Below, piece after piece: positions 45,884-55,078 of a stretch of DNA of 64,000 nt (the stretch's first letter is position 1; the number at the start of each line of letters is the position of its first letter). The translations under genes and the position numbers were made by a program. Source of the stretch: Aminipila sp032051575 (GTDB lineage Bacteria; Bacillota; Clostridia; Peptostreptococcales; Anaerovoracaceae); NCBI RefSeq assembly GCF_032051575.1, contig NZ_DAMBYD010000003.1, positions 124,001 to 188,000 on the forward strand, given 5' to 3'. Under the pieces are notes generated by a model. That model searched no databases and had not been told where the DNA came from. It worked only from the letters and a program-made list of their open reading frames with translations.

Positions 45884-46726
45884 CTATTCCTCACCATATA
45901 TAAAATTATCTATTAATCTGGTTTTACCAATATATACTGCCATAGCAACCACTACAGGCTTCTCAACATGATCTACCGGCTGCATAGTTAAAACATCTAC
46001 CATAGATATATAATCAATTTTGGCTAAAGACTCTTTTTCTATTATTTCACGCATCTGCTCAAGAACCATTTCACTATCACAGCCCATAAAGATGATTTCC
46101 TGACCCTTCTTAACCGCCTTTGAAAGGCAAAGAGCCGCCTTGCGTTCTGTCTCATTTAAGTAGGTATTTCTTGAGGATTTAGCCAGTCCATCTTCTTCGC
46201 GGATAATCGGGCACCCTACTATCCTAATATGAAAGTTCAAGTCCTTTACCATCTTTTTAATGATGGCAAGCTGCTGTGCGTCTTTTTGTCCAAAGTACGC
46301 ATTATCTGGTGTTATAATGTTAAAAAGCTTAGAAACTACTGTGCAGACTCCTTTAAAATGTGTCGGCCTTGTTTTGCCGCATAAGTTATCAGAAAGTGTT
46401 GTAATGTTTACAACAGTGCATGGGTTCTGGTACATTTCCTCTGCTTCTGGATGAAAAATCAAATCTGCTCCCATTTTCTCACAAAGTGCGGTATCCCGGT
46501 TAAAATCCCTAGGGTATGCCTCTAAATCCTCATTTTCTCCAAACTGAGTTGGATTAATGAAAACGGATACTACTACTTTATCATTTTCCTCACGGCACTT
46601 TTTTATAAGGCTTGCATGCCCCTCATGTAAAAATCCCATGGTCGGAACAAACCCAATGGTTAACCCTTCCTTCCTCCACTGACGGATAATGTCTCTGGTT
46701 TCTAAAACTGTTACTGTAACTTTCAT
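45884..46726 (-). CDS. panC: Pantothenate synthetase
   Basis: 280 residues from ATG 46726, which follows AGAGAGG. The cytidylyltransferase-like HIGH motif appears in FVPTMGFLHEGHASLI; also VSVFINPTQFGENEDLEAYPR, FGQKDAQQLAIIKKM and REEDGLAKSSRN. It joins pantoate and beta-alanine with ATP to make pantothenate for coenzyme A. No panB, panE or panD is seen in the window. The next gene is a PanS-like transporter that could supply pantoate. Confidence 0.96.
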   Translation of the reverse strand: MKVTVTVLETRDIIRQWRKEGLTIGFVPTMGFLHEGHASLIKKCREENDKVVVSVFINPTQFGENEDLEAYPRDFNRDTALCEKMGADLIFHPEAEEMYQNPCTVVNITTLSDNLCGKTRPTHFKGVCTVVSKLFNIITPDNAYFGQKDAQQLAIIKKMVKDLNFHIRIVGCPIIREEDGLAKSSRNTYLNETERKAALCLSKAVKKGQEIIFMGCDSEMVLEQMREIIEKESLAKIDYISMVDVLTMQPVDHVEKPVVVAMAVYIGKTRLIDNFIYGEE

Positions 46727-46804
46727 TTTTCTACCTCTCTTCATAAATAAACTTGAAGATAGTTCTCTTAATTGATTCTAAGCAATCCAAACACAATAAA
46801 AAAA

Positions 46805-46839
46805 GCACTTTCCACGGCATAAAAAGTCTCGGAAAGTGC
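46805..46839 (-). terminator. Terminator of csoR-copA
   Basis: GCACTTTCC and GGAAAGTGC around a 17-nt loop; on the minus strand the stem is followed by TTTTTTTATTG. It lies about 170 bp after the copA stop. Confidence 0.88.
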
Positions 46840-47011
46840 ATACTGTACTTTTATCATTTGTGAAATCCGAGTCTTATTTAATCATTAATATAAGCTCATT
46901 CTCTAATAAAATTTAGTTTAAGTCTGTAAAATCAACAAGAGTATAGTTTCTTAACAAATACTATCTCTGTTTTGCATTATAGCATATAAACTACGTTCAG
47001 TAAAAAGTTTT

Positions 47012-47218
47012 TTATTGTATTATTTGTGTAACAGTATATCCAGCCTCTTCTACAGCGGCTTTTAACTCATCTGTAGATATTGTAGCTGGGATTTCAACTT
47101 TAGCTTCTTTATTGTCAAGATTCACCTCTACAGTTGCCCCTTTAAAGGATTCTATTGCTTCTCTTACATGTTTTACACAGTTATCACACATCATCCCATC
47201 AATTTTTAAAGTTACCAT
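47012..47218 (-). CDS. copZ: CopZ-like copper chaperone, possible internal translation product of copA
   Basis: The last 68 codons of copA, starting at ATG 47218, which follows AGGAGGAG (47225-47232) by an ideal 6-8 nt. The product MVTLKIDGMMCDNCVKHV, ending AVEEAGYTVTQIIQ, is a complete CopZ of normal size with its CxxC copper site. The ribosome binding site is coded as part of the linker. Translation from here would yield free chaperone alongside the fused ATPase. That the site is used is inference; the sequence itself is clear. Confidence 0.6.
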   Translation of the reverse strand: MVTLKIDGMMCDNCVKHVREAIESFKGATVEVNLDNKEAKVEIPATISTDELKAAVEEAGYTVTQIIQ

Positions 47219-49588
47219 TTTATTCTCCTCCTGATTCTTTATTTGATTATTTTTATTTTCAACCATTATCTGGTCTTTATATAAGTTATTATCCCCAGCC
47301 TTGTCGGCTTTAAACATCTTTAATCGAAGCGCATTTGATACCACAAATACGCTGCTTAAACTCATTGCCGCTGCTCCAAACATTGGGCTTAATCTCCACC
47401 CAAGGACGGAATAAAAAACACCCGCTGCCAATGGAATTCCTAAGCAATTATAAAAAAATGCCCAAAATAAATTTTGTTTTATATTTCTAATGACAGCCTT
47501 ACTTAATTTTATAGCAGTAACAACATCCAGTAAATCGTTCTTCATAAGTACGATATCCGCACTCTCAACGGCCACATCTGTTCCAGCCCCAATGGCTATG
47601 CCAACATCTGCTCTTACCAAAGCGGGGGCATCATTCACACCATCCCCAACCATAGCAACCTTTTTACCCTCCTTCTGTAGATCCGATATAACCCTTTCTT
47701 TATCCTGAGGCAGAACCTCTGAAATAATATGATTTAACTGCAGATTTCCTCCAATGCCTTCTGCCGTTCTTTTATTATCACCAGTCAGCATAGTAACTTC
47801 TATATTCATTTTTCTTAAGGCTTCAATTGCCCTCCTGCTTGAAGGTTTGATAACATCTGCAACGGCGATAATTCCAATCAAATCATTTTGTGCCGCAAAC
47901 ATCATAGGCGTTTTCCCCTCTGAAGCCAGCCTGTTAATTTTATCTTCATAAGCTGCTATAGAGATTCCATTCTCCTCCATCATTCTCTGATTGCCTGCTA
48001 GGTATAATTTATCGTCAATACTTGCTTTCAGCCCTCTTCCAGATACTGATTGAAATTCCTTTACTTGCTTTATAATGATGTTTTCTTTATTTACATATTC
48101 CAATATAGCTTCCGCCAAAGGATGTTCACTTCCTGCCTCCAAGCCTCCTGCAATTTCAAGCAGCCTGTCTTTAGGTACATTTATAGGTATTACATCTGTA
48201 ACTACCGGTCTTCCTTCTGTAATAGTTCCCGTCTTATCTAACACAACACAATCTATGCTATGAGCCAGTTCTAAGGCTTCCCCTGATTTTATTAAGATAC
48301 CGTTTTCTGCACCCTTGCCAGTGCCTACCATAATTGCTACCGGTGTTGCAAGCCCTAATGCACAAGGGCATGATATAACTAACACACTGATAGCTGACGA
48401 TAATGCGAACTCAAAATCTGCCCCAATTAAGAGCCATGCAATAGCAGTAATTAACGCAATCCCTATAACAACAGGAACAAATATCCCTGCTATTTTATCT
48501 GCTAACTTTGCAATAGGTGCTTTTGTGGCACTGGCCTCTTCAACCAGCTTTATGATTTGTGAAAAAGTAGTATCAGCTCCTACCCTTACAGCTTTTACTT
48601 TTATAAATCCAGATTTATTTGTAGTTGCTGCAATTACATTCATACCAACTTCTTTATGCACAGGTATACTTTCTCCTGTAATTGCTGCTTCATCTATGCT
48701 CGTACTTCCTTCTATAATGATTCCATCTATAGAAACGCTGCTTCCAGGCTTTACAAGCACAATATCCCCAACTGCCACTTCTTCAATTGGCACTTGTACC
48801 TGCTGTCCATTTCTTTCGACTAATGCAGTTTTAGGTGCCAGATTCATTAGCTTAGTAAGTGCTTCACTGGTTTTTCCTTTGGATTTGGCCTCTAAAAATT
48901 TCCCCACAGTAATAAGTGTAAGAATCATTGCTGCCGATTCAAAATACAGATCCATGTGATATTTAGCCACAAGTTCCATATTAGCTGATCCCAAGCCGAA
49001 GCTCATTCTATATATAGCAAATATGCCATATATCAGAGCTGCAGAAGAACCAATGGCAATCAGACTGTCCATATTCGGAGCACCATGAGCCAGCGTGCTA
49101 AAACCTTTAATAAAATAATTGCGATTTACGTATATGATTGGCAAACAGAGCAAAAATTGTGTGAATGCAAAGGATACTGCGTTCTCGTGCCCACTTAAAG
49201 CCTCTGGTAATTCTAGTCCCAGCATATGTCCCATAGAAATATACATCAGCGGAATTAAAAATCCAAAGGAAATAAGAAGACGTTTCTTCATATCAAGCGT
49301 TTGTTCTTCTGCTGGATTTTTATTAAAACTGCCATGCTGTCCTTGACTTTGTCCTTTAACTGTTCCTTGGTTTGTTGCTTCTGCCAATTCTGCACCATAT
49401 CCAGCATGTTCAACTGAGGCAATAATCTTTTCCTCCGATAATGTATTTTCTTCATAATCTACCGACATGCTGTTTGTTAATAAATTTACACTTACACCTA
49501 AAACTCCATCCAGTTTAGCCACACTTTTTTCAACTCGTGACGAACAAGCTGAGCATGTCATTCCTGTGATGTTAAACTTTTGTTTCAA
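47012..49588 (-). CDS. copA: Cu(I)-exporting P1B-type ATPase with fused C-terminal CopZ-like domain
   Basis: 858 residues from TTG 49588, 9 nt after AGGAGG (a TTG two codons earlier is too close). N-terminal heavy-metal domain with GMTCSACSSRV (Cys12, Cys15), eight helices, the channel motif SCPCALGLATPV (about 407), phosphorylation site DKTGT (about 451), GDGVNDAP, and a normal end near LRLKMFKAD. A polar linker of about 35 residues then leads to a second heavy-metal domain, GMMCDNCVKHV, homologous to the chaperone CopZ. It exports Cu(I). Domains at the C-terminus are uncommon in bacterial CopA. It follows csoR with 17 bp between. Confidence 0.95.
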   Translation of the reverse strand: MKQKFNITGMTCSACSSRVEKSVAKLDGVLGVSVNLLTNSMSVDYEENTLSEEKIIASVEHAGYGAELAEATNQGTVKGQSQGQHGSFNKNPAEEQTLDMKKRLLISFGFLIPLMYISMGHMLGLELPEALSGHENAVSFAFTQFLLCLPIIYVNRNYFIKGFSTLAHGAPNMDSLIAIGSSAALIYGIFAIYRMSFGLGSANMELVAKYHMDLYFESAAMILTLITVGKFLEAKSKGKTSEALTKLMNLAPKTALVERNGQQVQVPIEEVAVGDIVLVKPGSSVSIDGIIIEGSTSIDEAAITGESIPVHKEVGMNVIAATTNKSGFIKVKAVRVGADTTFSQIIKLVEEASATKAPIAKLADKIAGIFVPVVIGIALITAIAWLLIGADFEFALSSAISVLVISCPCALGLATPVAIMVGTGKGAENGILIKSGEALELAHSIDCVVLDKTGTITEGRPVVTDVIPINVPKDRLLEIAGGLEAGSEHPLAEAILEYVNKENIIIKQVKEFQSVSGRGLKASIDDKLYLAGNQRMMEENGISIAAYEDKINRLASEGKTPMMFAAQNDLIGIIAVADVIKPSSRRAIEALRKMNIEVTMLTGDNKRTAEGIGGNLQLNHIISEVLPQDKERVISDLQKEGKKVAMVGDGVNDAPALVRADVGIAIGAGTDVAVESADIVLMKNDLLDVVTAIKLSKAVIRNIKQNLFWAFFYNCLGIPLAAGVFYSVLGWRLSPMFGAAAMSLSSVFVVSNALRLKMFKADKAGDNNLYKDQIMVENKNNQIKNQEENKMVTLKIDGMMCDNCVKHVREAIESFKGATVEVNLDNKEAKVEIPATISTDELKAAVEEAGYTVTQIIQ

Positions 49589-49605
49589 TGTCAAACACCT
49601 CCTGT

Positions 49606-49869
49606 CTATTTTACGATTTTGCTCAACATTACTATTAGTTCATCAATTTTTTCTTCTCTTTCTTCTGCTGTGGCAGCATTATTTACACAGTTCTTTAAAT
49701 GTGCAGATAAAACTTCCCTGTTTGTAGTATTTAAAATAGCTGCAGTTGCCATAAGCTGTTGTGATATATCTATACAGTATCTGTCATCTTCTACCATTTT
49801 TATAATGCCATCTATTTGCCCTCTAGCAGTCTTAAGTAGTTTTAAAACTTTTTTTTCATTTGCTTTCAT
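49606..49869 (-). CDS. csoR: Copper-sensing repressor CsoR
   Basis: 87 residues, all-helical DUF156 fold. GQIDGIIKMVEDDRYCIDISQQ and SAHLKNCVNN supply the Cys-His-Cys copper ligands of CsoR, so copper rather than formaldehyde or nickel is the likely signal. In the absence of Cu(I) it should bind the palindrome at 49924-49940 and repress its own gene and copA, which is 17 bp downstream. Confidence 0.92.
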   Translation of the reverse strand: MKANEKKVLKLLKTARGQIDGIIKMVEDDRYCIDISQQLMATAAILNTTNREVLSAHLKNCVNNAATAEEREEKIDELIVMLSKIVK

Positions 49870-49923
49870 AAAAGTCTCCCTAATTTATAATTAATACTCT
49901 AACCGATTTTAATCATTTCATCC

Positions 49924-49940
49924 ACACCCCCCAGGGGTGT
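49924..49940 (-). promoter_or_regulatory. Putative CsoR operator
   Basis: ACACCCC-CCA-GGGGTGT, a 7-bp perfect inverted repeat, GC-rich in AT-rich DNA, just downstream of the csoR -10 box. C-tract/G-tract dyads of this form are typical CsoR sites. Confidence 0.8.
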
Positions 49941-49946
49941 AGTAAC

Positions 49947-49975
49947 AATTTACTGCAAAAAAATATAAAAGTCAA
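49947..49975 (-). promoter_or_regulatory. Promoter of csoR-copA
   Basis: Minus strand TTGACT (49970-49975), 17-nt spacer, TAAATT (49947-49952). Confidence 0.8.
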
Positions 49976-50025
49976 GCTTTTTTATTTTATTTACTAGAAA
50001 ATCAATGAATATTTCTTATATATAA

Positions 50026-50052
50026 AAGGCTGTCTCAATATGAGACAGCCTT
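50026..50052 (-). terminator. Terminator of the HxlR/pentapeptide operon
   Basis: AAGGCTGTCTCA and TGAGACAGCCTT, a perfect 12-bp stem with a 3-nt loop; on the minus strand TTATATATAAG follows. Confidence 0.85.
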
Positions 50053-50117
50053 CTACTACAAATTGTCTACACTCTATATAAGAGTGAGGGAATCTTTCTT
50101 CCATCTATTGAAATACC

Positions 50118-50951
50118 TTATCTCCATCTTTCAGGCATAGTCAGATATTCTGGCAGCTTTGTATTGTCATTACCCATTGCCGTATTAATCTGCATTTGGG
50201 TTAGAAAAAGACTTTTACTTAAGTCAGTATTTCTAAAATTAGTATCTCTCATGTCAGCTCCTAAAAAGTTGGTTTTGTTTAAACTGCAGCCCTCAAAATC
50301 TGCTGCGATGAGCAAAGTCATGCTAAAATCTTTACCGTCTAAATTCTGTTTCTTAAAACTTTTCCCCATGCAATCGATACTATGATTATTATCTGCAATT
50401 TCACTATGTACCGCTTTACACGTTTCCTTAAGAATATGATTAACTCGATCTCTGTATTGTTCCAAATCTAATTTAATGATTTCTTCTGGTCCCATCTGTG
50501 TCATCTTACCATTTTCTTCAATTAAATTATGTATATCAATCTTTATAGTATTATCTATAAGAATCGTTTTCGCCTGAATTAAATACCATAGCATTTGATG
50601 AAGCTGATATACAATTAAAAACACCTGAAACATCTGATCTGCAGCCTCAGGATTCTTTTTCCAATCAAGTCCTCTGTAAATTTCCTGTGTCACCTTCTGA
50701 CCAGCGCCAAAACAATCATACGCCATACAGCCCTTTAATTTATAGTCCACAAGATCATTATGAATGCTGCATTTAAAATCATCTTTTAGATTTCCACAAG
50801 GCTTTCCTGCCGCCTTATCTTCTGGAAAGCCATCCATTTTTGTATAGTATAAAGCAGTACAGCATATTCCACAGCATTCTTCACAATTTATTGATAATGT
50901 TATTAATAATTCATTATATAGGTCGTTTTTCTCTGAATCTGAATTCTTCAT
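50118..50951 (-). CDS. Pentapeptide-repeat protein with N-terminal cysteine cluster
   Basis: 277 residues from ATG 50951, after GAGGAG. The N-terminal part has CEECCGICCTALYY, GKPCGNL, KCSIH and GCMAYDCFGAGQKV, a Cys-rich block probably holding metal. The C-terminal quarter consists of pentapeptide-type repeats (DFEGCSLNKTNFLGADMRDT followed by NFRNTDLSK). This combination occurs in a Firmicute family of unknown role. The start codon lies just past the HxlR gene's end (2-bp gap), so the two are one operon. Confidence 0.82.
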   Translation of the reverse strand: MKNSDSEKNDLYNELLITLSINCEECCGICCTALYYTKMDGFPEDKAAGKPCGNLKDDFKCSIHNDLVDYKLKGCMAYDCFGAGQKVTQEIYRGLDWKKNPEAADQMFQVFLIVYQLHQMLWYLIQAKTILIDNTIKIDIHNLIEENGKMTQMGPEEIIKLDLEQYRDRVNHILKETCKAVHSEIADNNHSIDCMGKSFKKQNLDGKDFSMTLLIAADFEGCSLNKTNFLGADMRDTNFRNTDLSKSLFLTQMQINTAMGNDNTKLPEYLTMPERWR

Positions 50952-50952
50952 T

Positions 50953-51303
50953 CTAGTTCTCCTCATCTGTTCTTTTTTTAATATACTCTATATATTCATT
51001 ACCCCAAACCTCTAGGCTTTCTAAAACCATCTTAAATTTGTGTCCTACTTCACTCACTGAGTACTCCACTTTTGGCGGGATCTGAGGATATTCCTTCCGA
51101 ATAACCAAGCCATCTGCTTCTAATGCTTTCAATTGTTTTGAAAGAGTTGCCTGTGTCAGATTCGGTAACCTCCGTTGCAATTCATTAAATCTTACAGGAC
51201 CTTCACTTAGATGATACATAATAAGCAAAGACCATTTTCCCGTTAAAACCTTCTGTGATGTTACAAAAGGACATATGCCAAACAATTCTTTTTTATCTTC
51301 CAT
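50953..51303 (-). CDS. HxlR-family transcriptional regulator
   Basis: 116 residues, winged helix: CPFVTSQKVLTGKWSLLIMYHL with the conserved first Cys, RFNELQRRLPNLTQATLSKQL as recognition region, and KVEYSVSEVGHKF. HxlR proteins answer to aldehydes, quinones or redox stress. It heads an operon with the pentapeptide-repeat gene and is divergent from a flavin-binding PNPOx-fold gene, which is a likely target. Confidence 0.92.
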   Translation of the reverse strand: MEDKKELFGICPFVTSQKVLTGKWSLLIMYHLSEGPVRFNELQRRLPNLTQATLSKQLKALEADGLVIRKEYPQIPPKVEYSVSEVGHKFKMVLESLEVWGNEYIEYIKKRTDEEN

Positions 51304-51437
51304 AACCTTATCCTCTCATAAGTATAGTATCCCTTTTGATACCTAGTATATAAATTAATCGTACTTGTTAGTTTTATTATAATATATATAATTAAATCAT
51401 AAATATTGTATTACGTAAATATGAAAGGAACAATAAT

Positions 51438-51830
51438 ATGGAAAAAGTATTAAAGTATTTGAAAGAAAACCCATTTTATATTGCAACATGTGACGGTGAC
51501 CAGCCTCGCGTACGTCCCTTTGGGGCAGTAGCAAAATTCGAAGATAAACTTTATATTGTCACTAGCAATCAGAAAAATTGCTATAAACAAATGATTACAA
51601 ATCCTAAGATTGAAATAAGTACTATGAGTAAGGATGGTACATGGATTCGTATAGAAGGTAAGGCTATTCATGATGACCGCAGAGAGGCACGTGTTCAGAT
51701 GCTGAATGAAAATGAAGTCATACGCGATATGTACTCAGTAGATGATAACCTTATGGAAGTTTTATATCTTCAGGACGCAACTGCAACTATTTATTCTTTT
51801 ACTAGTGCTCCTGAAGTAATTAAATTCTAA
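51438..51830 (+). CDS. PNPOx-fold flavin-binding protein
   Basis: 130 residues of split-barrel pyridoxamine 5'-phosphate oxidase-like type: FYIATCDGDQPRVRPFGAV, KLYIVTSNQKNCYKQM and WIRIEGKAIHDDRREAR. Members bind FMN or F420 and often act as small flavin reductases. AAAGGA lies 8 nt before the ATG. It is divergent from the HxlR gene with a 134-bp shared upstream region, suggesting joint redox regulation. Confidence 0.85.
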   Translation: MEKVLKYLKENPFYIATCDGDQPRVRPFGAVAKFEDKLYIVTSNQKNCYKQMITNPKIEISTMSKDGTWIRIEGKAIHDDRREARVQMLNENEVIRDMYSVDDNLMEVLYLQDATATIYSFTSAPEVIKF

Positions 51831-51972
51831 TTAAGATTAACCCAAAATATAGACCCAATATAAAAAGCAGGTAGCTAAAAACATCAGGTAATAAATCTAA
51901 TCAATAGCTATCTGCTTTTATTTATTTCTATCATGTCCAACTTTGAAGTTCTAAAATGTTGCCTTCAATATT

Positions 51973-53553
51973 CTAATTACCTCCACTAGCATTTCTATAA
52001 ATTCTTGCTAAATCACTTAACTGTTCTTTTTTTATATCTCCCATCAGGCATATCTGAATCCAATTCTTTTGTAATAAATAGTTGCTCTCATAACTGACTA
52101 AGTACCCTTTTCTTCTCAGATAATCTCCGATTTTTTGTGAGTCATAGTTCTGTTCAATGGGTATGGTTAAAACTGCAGGATTAATGTCTTCCTGTGCATT
52201 AAACATGGGAACACCTAAAATCACTAAACTTTGCTTCAAGAAAAAAAACAACTTTTTTATACGATTAGACTTTTCATCTATATTTAAATTTTTCAGAGCA
52301 GTATGTAATGCATAAACTAAATTTGAAGATATAGTATATGGAATGCCTTTACTATGACTATATTGATACAAATTTAAATACCTGGGCAATTTAATGTCAC
52401 CCTCTGCAATAGTATGATTGTAAAACACCATAGACAGTCCGCAAAAGGATGCTAACCCCTTTCCACTTACACAAGATGCTAAATATATCTTACTTAAATC
52501 TACCGGGATATTGCCAACGGCACTGATAGCATCTAAACATATTTTTATATCATTTTCATTGGCAATAGGAAGAAGCTTTTTAAAATCATTAATCATTCCT
52601 GTAGAAGTTTCAGAGTAAACCATATAAATCCAACCTATTCCTTCTTTTTTTAGAATACTTTTTATATGTTCCCAGTTAAAGGCTTCCCCCCAAGGAACTC
52701 CATAAGAAATAAAATCTAAAGCATTACAATTCCCATGATCCATTAATCGATTGCCAAATTCCCCATTACTTAATACTAACCCTTTTCTATTTAGTTTTGC
52801 TATTTCTAAGCATATCACATCATTTGCCAGTGTCCCTGAGCCAGTGAAAATCTCAACATTTTTTGCATTCACTAAGGAACAAAGCATTCTTTTGGTATCT
52901 TCAAAGACACTTTTAAAAGTTTCACTCCTATGGGACAATGGTATACTGGAAAAAGCTTCTTTCACCTCTGCGCTTATTTCTACAGGCCCTGGTAACAAAC
53001 TAACCTGAGTTTTTCCTTCTAGAAGGGCCTGTAATTTAAAACTGTCCCTTGTAATGTACATTGGCTGAAATCTTGCAGTATCATTTCCAACCTCGTCTCC
53101 AAAAGGCATAAAGCCAATATGCTTGTATAATTTTTGCTGATTCAGAATTCCTGAAATTACTAATACGTCGTATTCCTTTAAAGTAATATATTGAAATGCA
53201 TTTTTTATAAGTCCATACATCACCCTGGTTTTTCTAAATTCTTTTCTTACAGAAAGTAATCTAACCTCACAGATTCCTCTATGAATAGGAATATATCCAT
53301 CTAAGTTTTCCATTTTCTCATCCAATGAAAAGGGTCTCTTATCTCTTAAAGCCAGCATCCCAATAATTTCTTTGTTTTTTAAGGCTATAATATATGTATT
53401 TTCCTTATCAAATCTATCTACTAATGTTTTACTCTGATTTCTATGGTGCTGTGGAATCTCTTCCACAAATGTTTCATAATTAAGCTTATATATTAATTCA
53501 AATTCCCAACTCTCCCTAGCTTGTCTAATCTCTATTCCCTCTTTTAGTAAAAT
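51973..53553 (-). CDS. GNAT acetyltransferase-class V aminotransferase fusion, start codon abnormal
   Basis: About 526 codons. An N-terminal GNAT-like domain (GIEIRQARESWEFELIYKLN, then LLSVRKEFRKTRVMYGLI) is joined to a class V PLP aminotransferase with SLLPGPVEIS, GSGTLANDVICLE, DAISAVGNIPVD and the PLP lysine in SGKGLASFCG. The homology begins upstream of the first ordinary start (GTG 53466). The frame is open to a stop just before 53562 but holds no ATG, GTG or TTG there; an ATT at 53553 follows GGGGGG. Either ATT is used or the gene has lost its start and makes a product shortened by 29 residues. The substrate may be an amino acid conjugate. Confidence 0.75.
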   Translation of the reverse strand: MLLKEGIEIRQARESWEFELIYKLNYETFVEEIPQHHRNQSKTLVDRFDKENTYIIALKNKEIIGMLALRDKRPFSLDEKMENLDGYIPIHRGICEVRLLSVRKEFRKTRVMYGLIKNAFQYITLKEYDVLVISGILNQQKLYKHIGFMPFGDEVGNDTARFQPMYITRDSFKLQALLEGKTQVSLLPGPVEISAEVKEAFSSIPLSHRSETFKSVFEDTKRMLCSLVNAKNVEIFTGSGTLANDVICLEIAKLNRKGLVLSNGEFGNRLMDHGNCNALDFISYGVPWGEAFNWEHIKSILKKEGIGWIYMVYSETSTGMINDFKKLLPIANENDIKICLDAISAVGNIPVDLSKIYLASCVSGKGLASFCGLSMVFYNHTIAEGDIKLPRYLNLYQYSHSKGIPYTISSNLVYALHTALKNLNIDEKSNRIKKLFFFLKQSLVILGVPMFNAQEDINPAVLTIPIEQNYDSQKIGDYLRRKGYLVSYESNYLLQKNWIQICLMGDIKKEQLSDLARIYRNASGGN

Positions 53554-53659
53554 ATGAATCCCCCCTATTTACTTCAATTATCAACTTATTATGCAAGCTG
53601 AATATTCTATATTATACCATATAAAATAAAAGAAGGCATTATCTGCCTTCTGATTGGAT

Positions 53660-53851
53660 TTATAATATCTCGTTCAATTTCTCTATCATTTTTTCAACGT
53701 CGACTTCGTGAACCGCTGCTGCTTCTTCCAATGTTTCAGACTGTGCAGAAGGACACCCAACACAACCCATGCCAAATTGCATTAAAATTTCAGCTGCTTC
53801 CTGATGATTCCTTACCACTTCTCCAATGGTCATTTCTTTTGTAATTGCCAT
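53660..53851 (-). CDS. DUF1858 small disulfide/redox protein
   Basis: 63 residues from ATG 53851, which follows GGAGG. MTIGEVVRNHQEAAEILMQFGMGCVGCP is the family signature with a CxxC motif at the start of a helix, followed by a Glu-rich helical tail. DUF1858 domains occur alone or fused to hybrid-cluster or other redox proteins in anaerobes. It stands alone. Confidence 0.88.
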   Translation of the reverse strand: MAITKEMTIGEVVRNHQEAAEILMQFGMGCVGCPSAQSETLEEAAAVHEVDVEKMIEKLNEIL

Positions 53852-54010
53852 AACTGTAACCTCCATTATTTTGTTTACGTTTTATAATAAGACACTGATT
53901 AGTAATTTTTTAGTAAACCATTTTTATCTGTCTACTAATTCTATATTCTCTGTATTTTTAACCAAATCATGCGCTCAAAAATATAACCATTACTTTATAC
54001 CATAATAAAA

Positions 54011-54038
54011 CGCCGTTCTGTTTGCATGCAGTACGGCG
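54011..54038 (-). terminator. Terminator of the stalk-domain protein gene
   Basis: CGCCGT and ACGGCG with inner CTG/CAG pairing; on the minus strand TTTTATTAT follows. Confidence 0.8.
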
Positions 54039-54094
54039 CTTCATCCTTTTTTATTTCATTTAAAAAATTTTTATAAATTCTAATATATTACTTT

Positions 54095-54976
54095 TTAAGG
54101 TCTTGAAAAAATCACAATATCATAACCATCATTTGAACTGTCTGTCTCATATAGCTGTATAATATCACCTATTTTAAAATCTCCACTATATACTCTATAT
54201 TCATCATTATCATCTACTCGATATGATAATGCTTTGCTGGATAAATTATAAGTTTTTCCAGCAATTGTAACCTCGTTTCTCTTGTCCGCGTTATCAACTT
54301 TTCCCTGTTCTATACTTGAATCCACTTTTTCAGCAGACACGATAATGCCTTTTGAATCTAGGCTAACTTTAAACAATGCTGAATTGCTAAATCCCTCTTT
54401 ACTATATTTAGGTTCATTCCAATCTTTAATTATATTTTGCTCACTAGTTAATGTATCAATTGTCCTTCCATCCTTATAACCAACTATGTGTTGTACCTTA
54501 TTACCATCGTCGTTAGCAGCCTTATTGCATTGATTTATTACTGAATATCCTGTAGAAGCCGTCTTTGCCTTTTCCTTTGTGCTGCTATCATTAGTATTAG
54601 TATTGCTGGTTTCCTTACTTACTGCAGCACTCGTAGTCTTGTTTTCTACAGGTTTGTCTTGTGCCTTTGCAGCATTTGAATTTGACGCAACTTGTACTGT
54701 TTTACTTGCATTATCATAAGTAATACCGATTCCCAATAGTTCACTTATTTTTCTAATCGGAATATAAGTTGTCCCCTTATAACTGATACTAAACGGAACT
54801 GTACTCCCATCTGTTAATTGATAGTTTTCCCCTTGCTTAACAGCACTGTTACCATCTACAGTTATATTAACTGCATTAAACTGTGCCTGTATGTTATCAG
54901 CTAGCGCTGTGGTTGGAACAACCAACAAACAAGCAAAAATAAACCCTAAAATAAATCCCTTGAACTGTTTCCCCAT
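54095..54976 (-). CDS. Secreted stalk-domain protein (copper amine oxidase N-terminal-like)
   Basis: 293 residues from ATG 54976 (AAAGGAAA upstream). A signal peptide (about 1-27, cut after TALA) precedes a copper amine oxidase N-domain-like repeat: VDGNSAVKQGENYQLTDG then YKGTTYIPIRKISELLGI. A Ser/Thr/Asn/Lys-rich linker (about 100-150) follows, then a beta-rich C-terminal region with VTIAGKTYNL. Such proteins are surface-exposed in spore-forming Firmicutes; no enzymatic motif is seen. Confidence 0.85.
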   Translation of the reverse strand: MGKQFKGFILGFIFACLLVVPTTALADNIQAQFNAVNITVDGNSAVKQGENYQLTDGSTVPFSISYKGTTYIPIRKISELLGIGITYDNASKTVQVASNSNAAKAQDKPVENKTTSAAVSKETSNTNTNDSSTKEKAKTASTGYSVINQCNKAANDDGNKVQHIVGYKDGRTIDTLTSEQNIIKDWNEPKYSKEGFSNSALFKVSLDSKGIIVSAEKVDSSIEQGKVDNADKRNEVTIAGKTYNLSSKALSYRVDDNDEYRVYSGDFKIGDIIQLYETDSSNDGYDIVIFSRP

Positions 54977-55078
54977 TTTAAAATTTCCTTTCTTTCTCAA
55001 ATAAAAATATTAAATATTGTTATATATTTCTAATTGTATTCCTATTTGGGAGCATATTCAATTTATTTTAGATAAAAG

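Noticed and set aside
48315..48959. A 214-codon open frame opposite copA
   Set aside because: Antisense to conserved membrane and catalytic parts of copA, no ribosome binding site, composition typical of a reverse-strand shadow.
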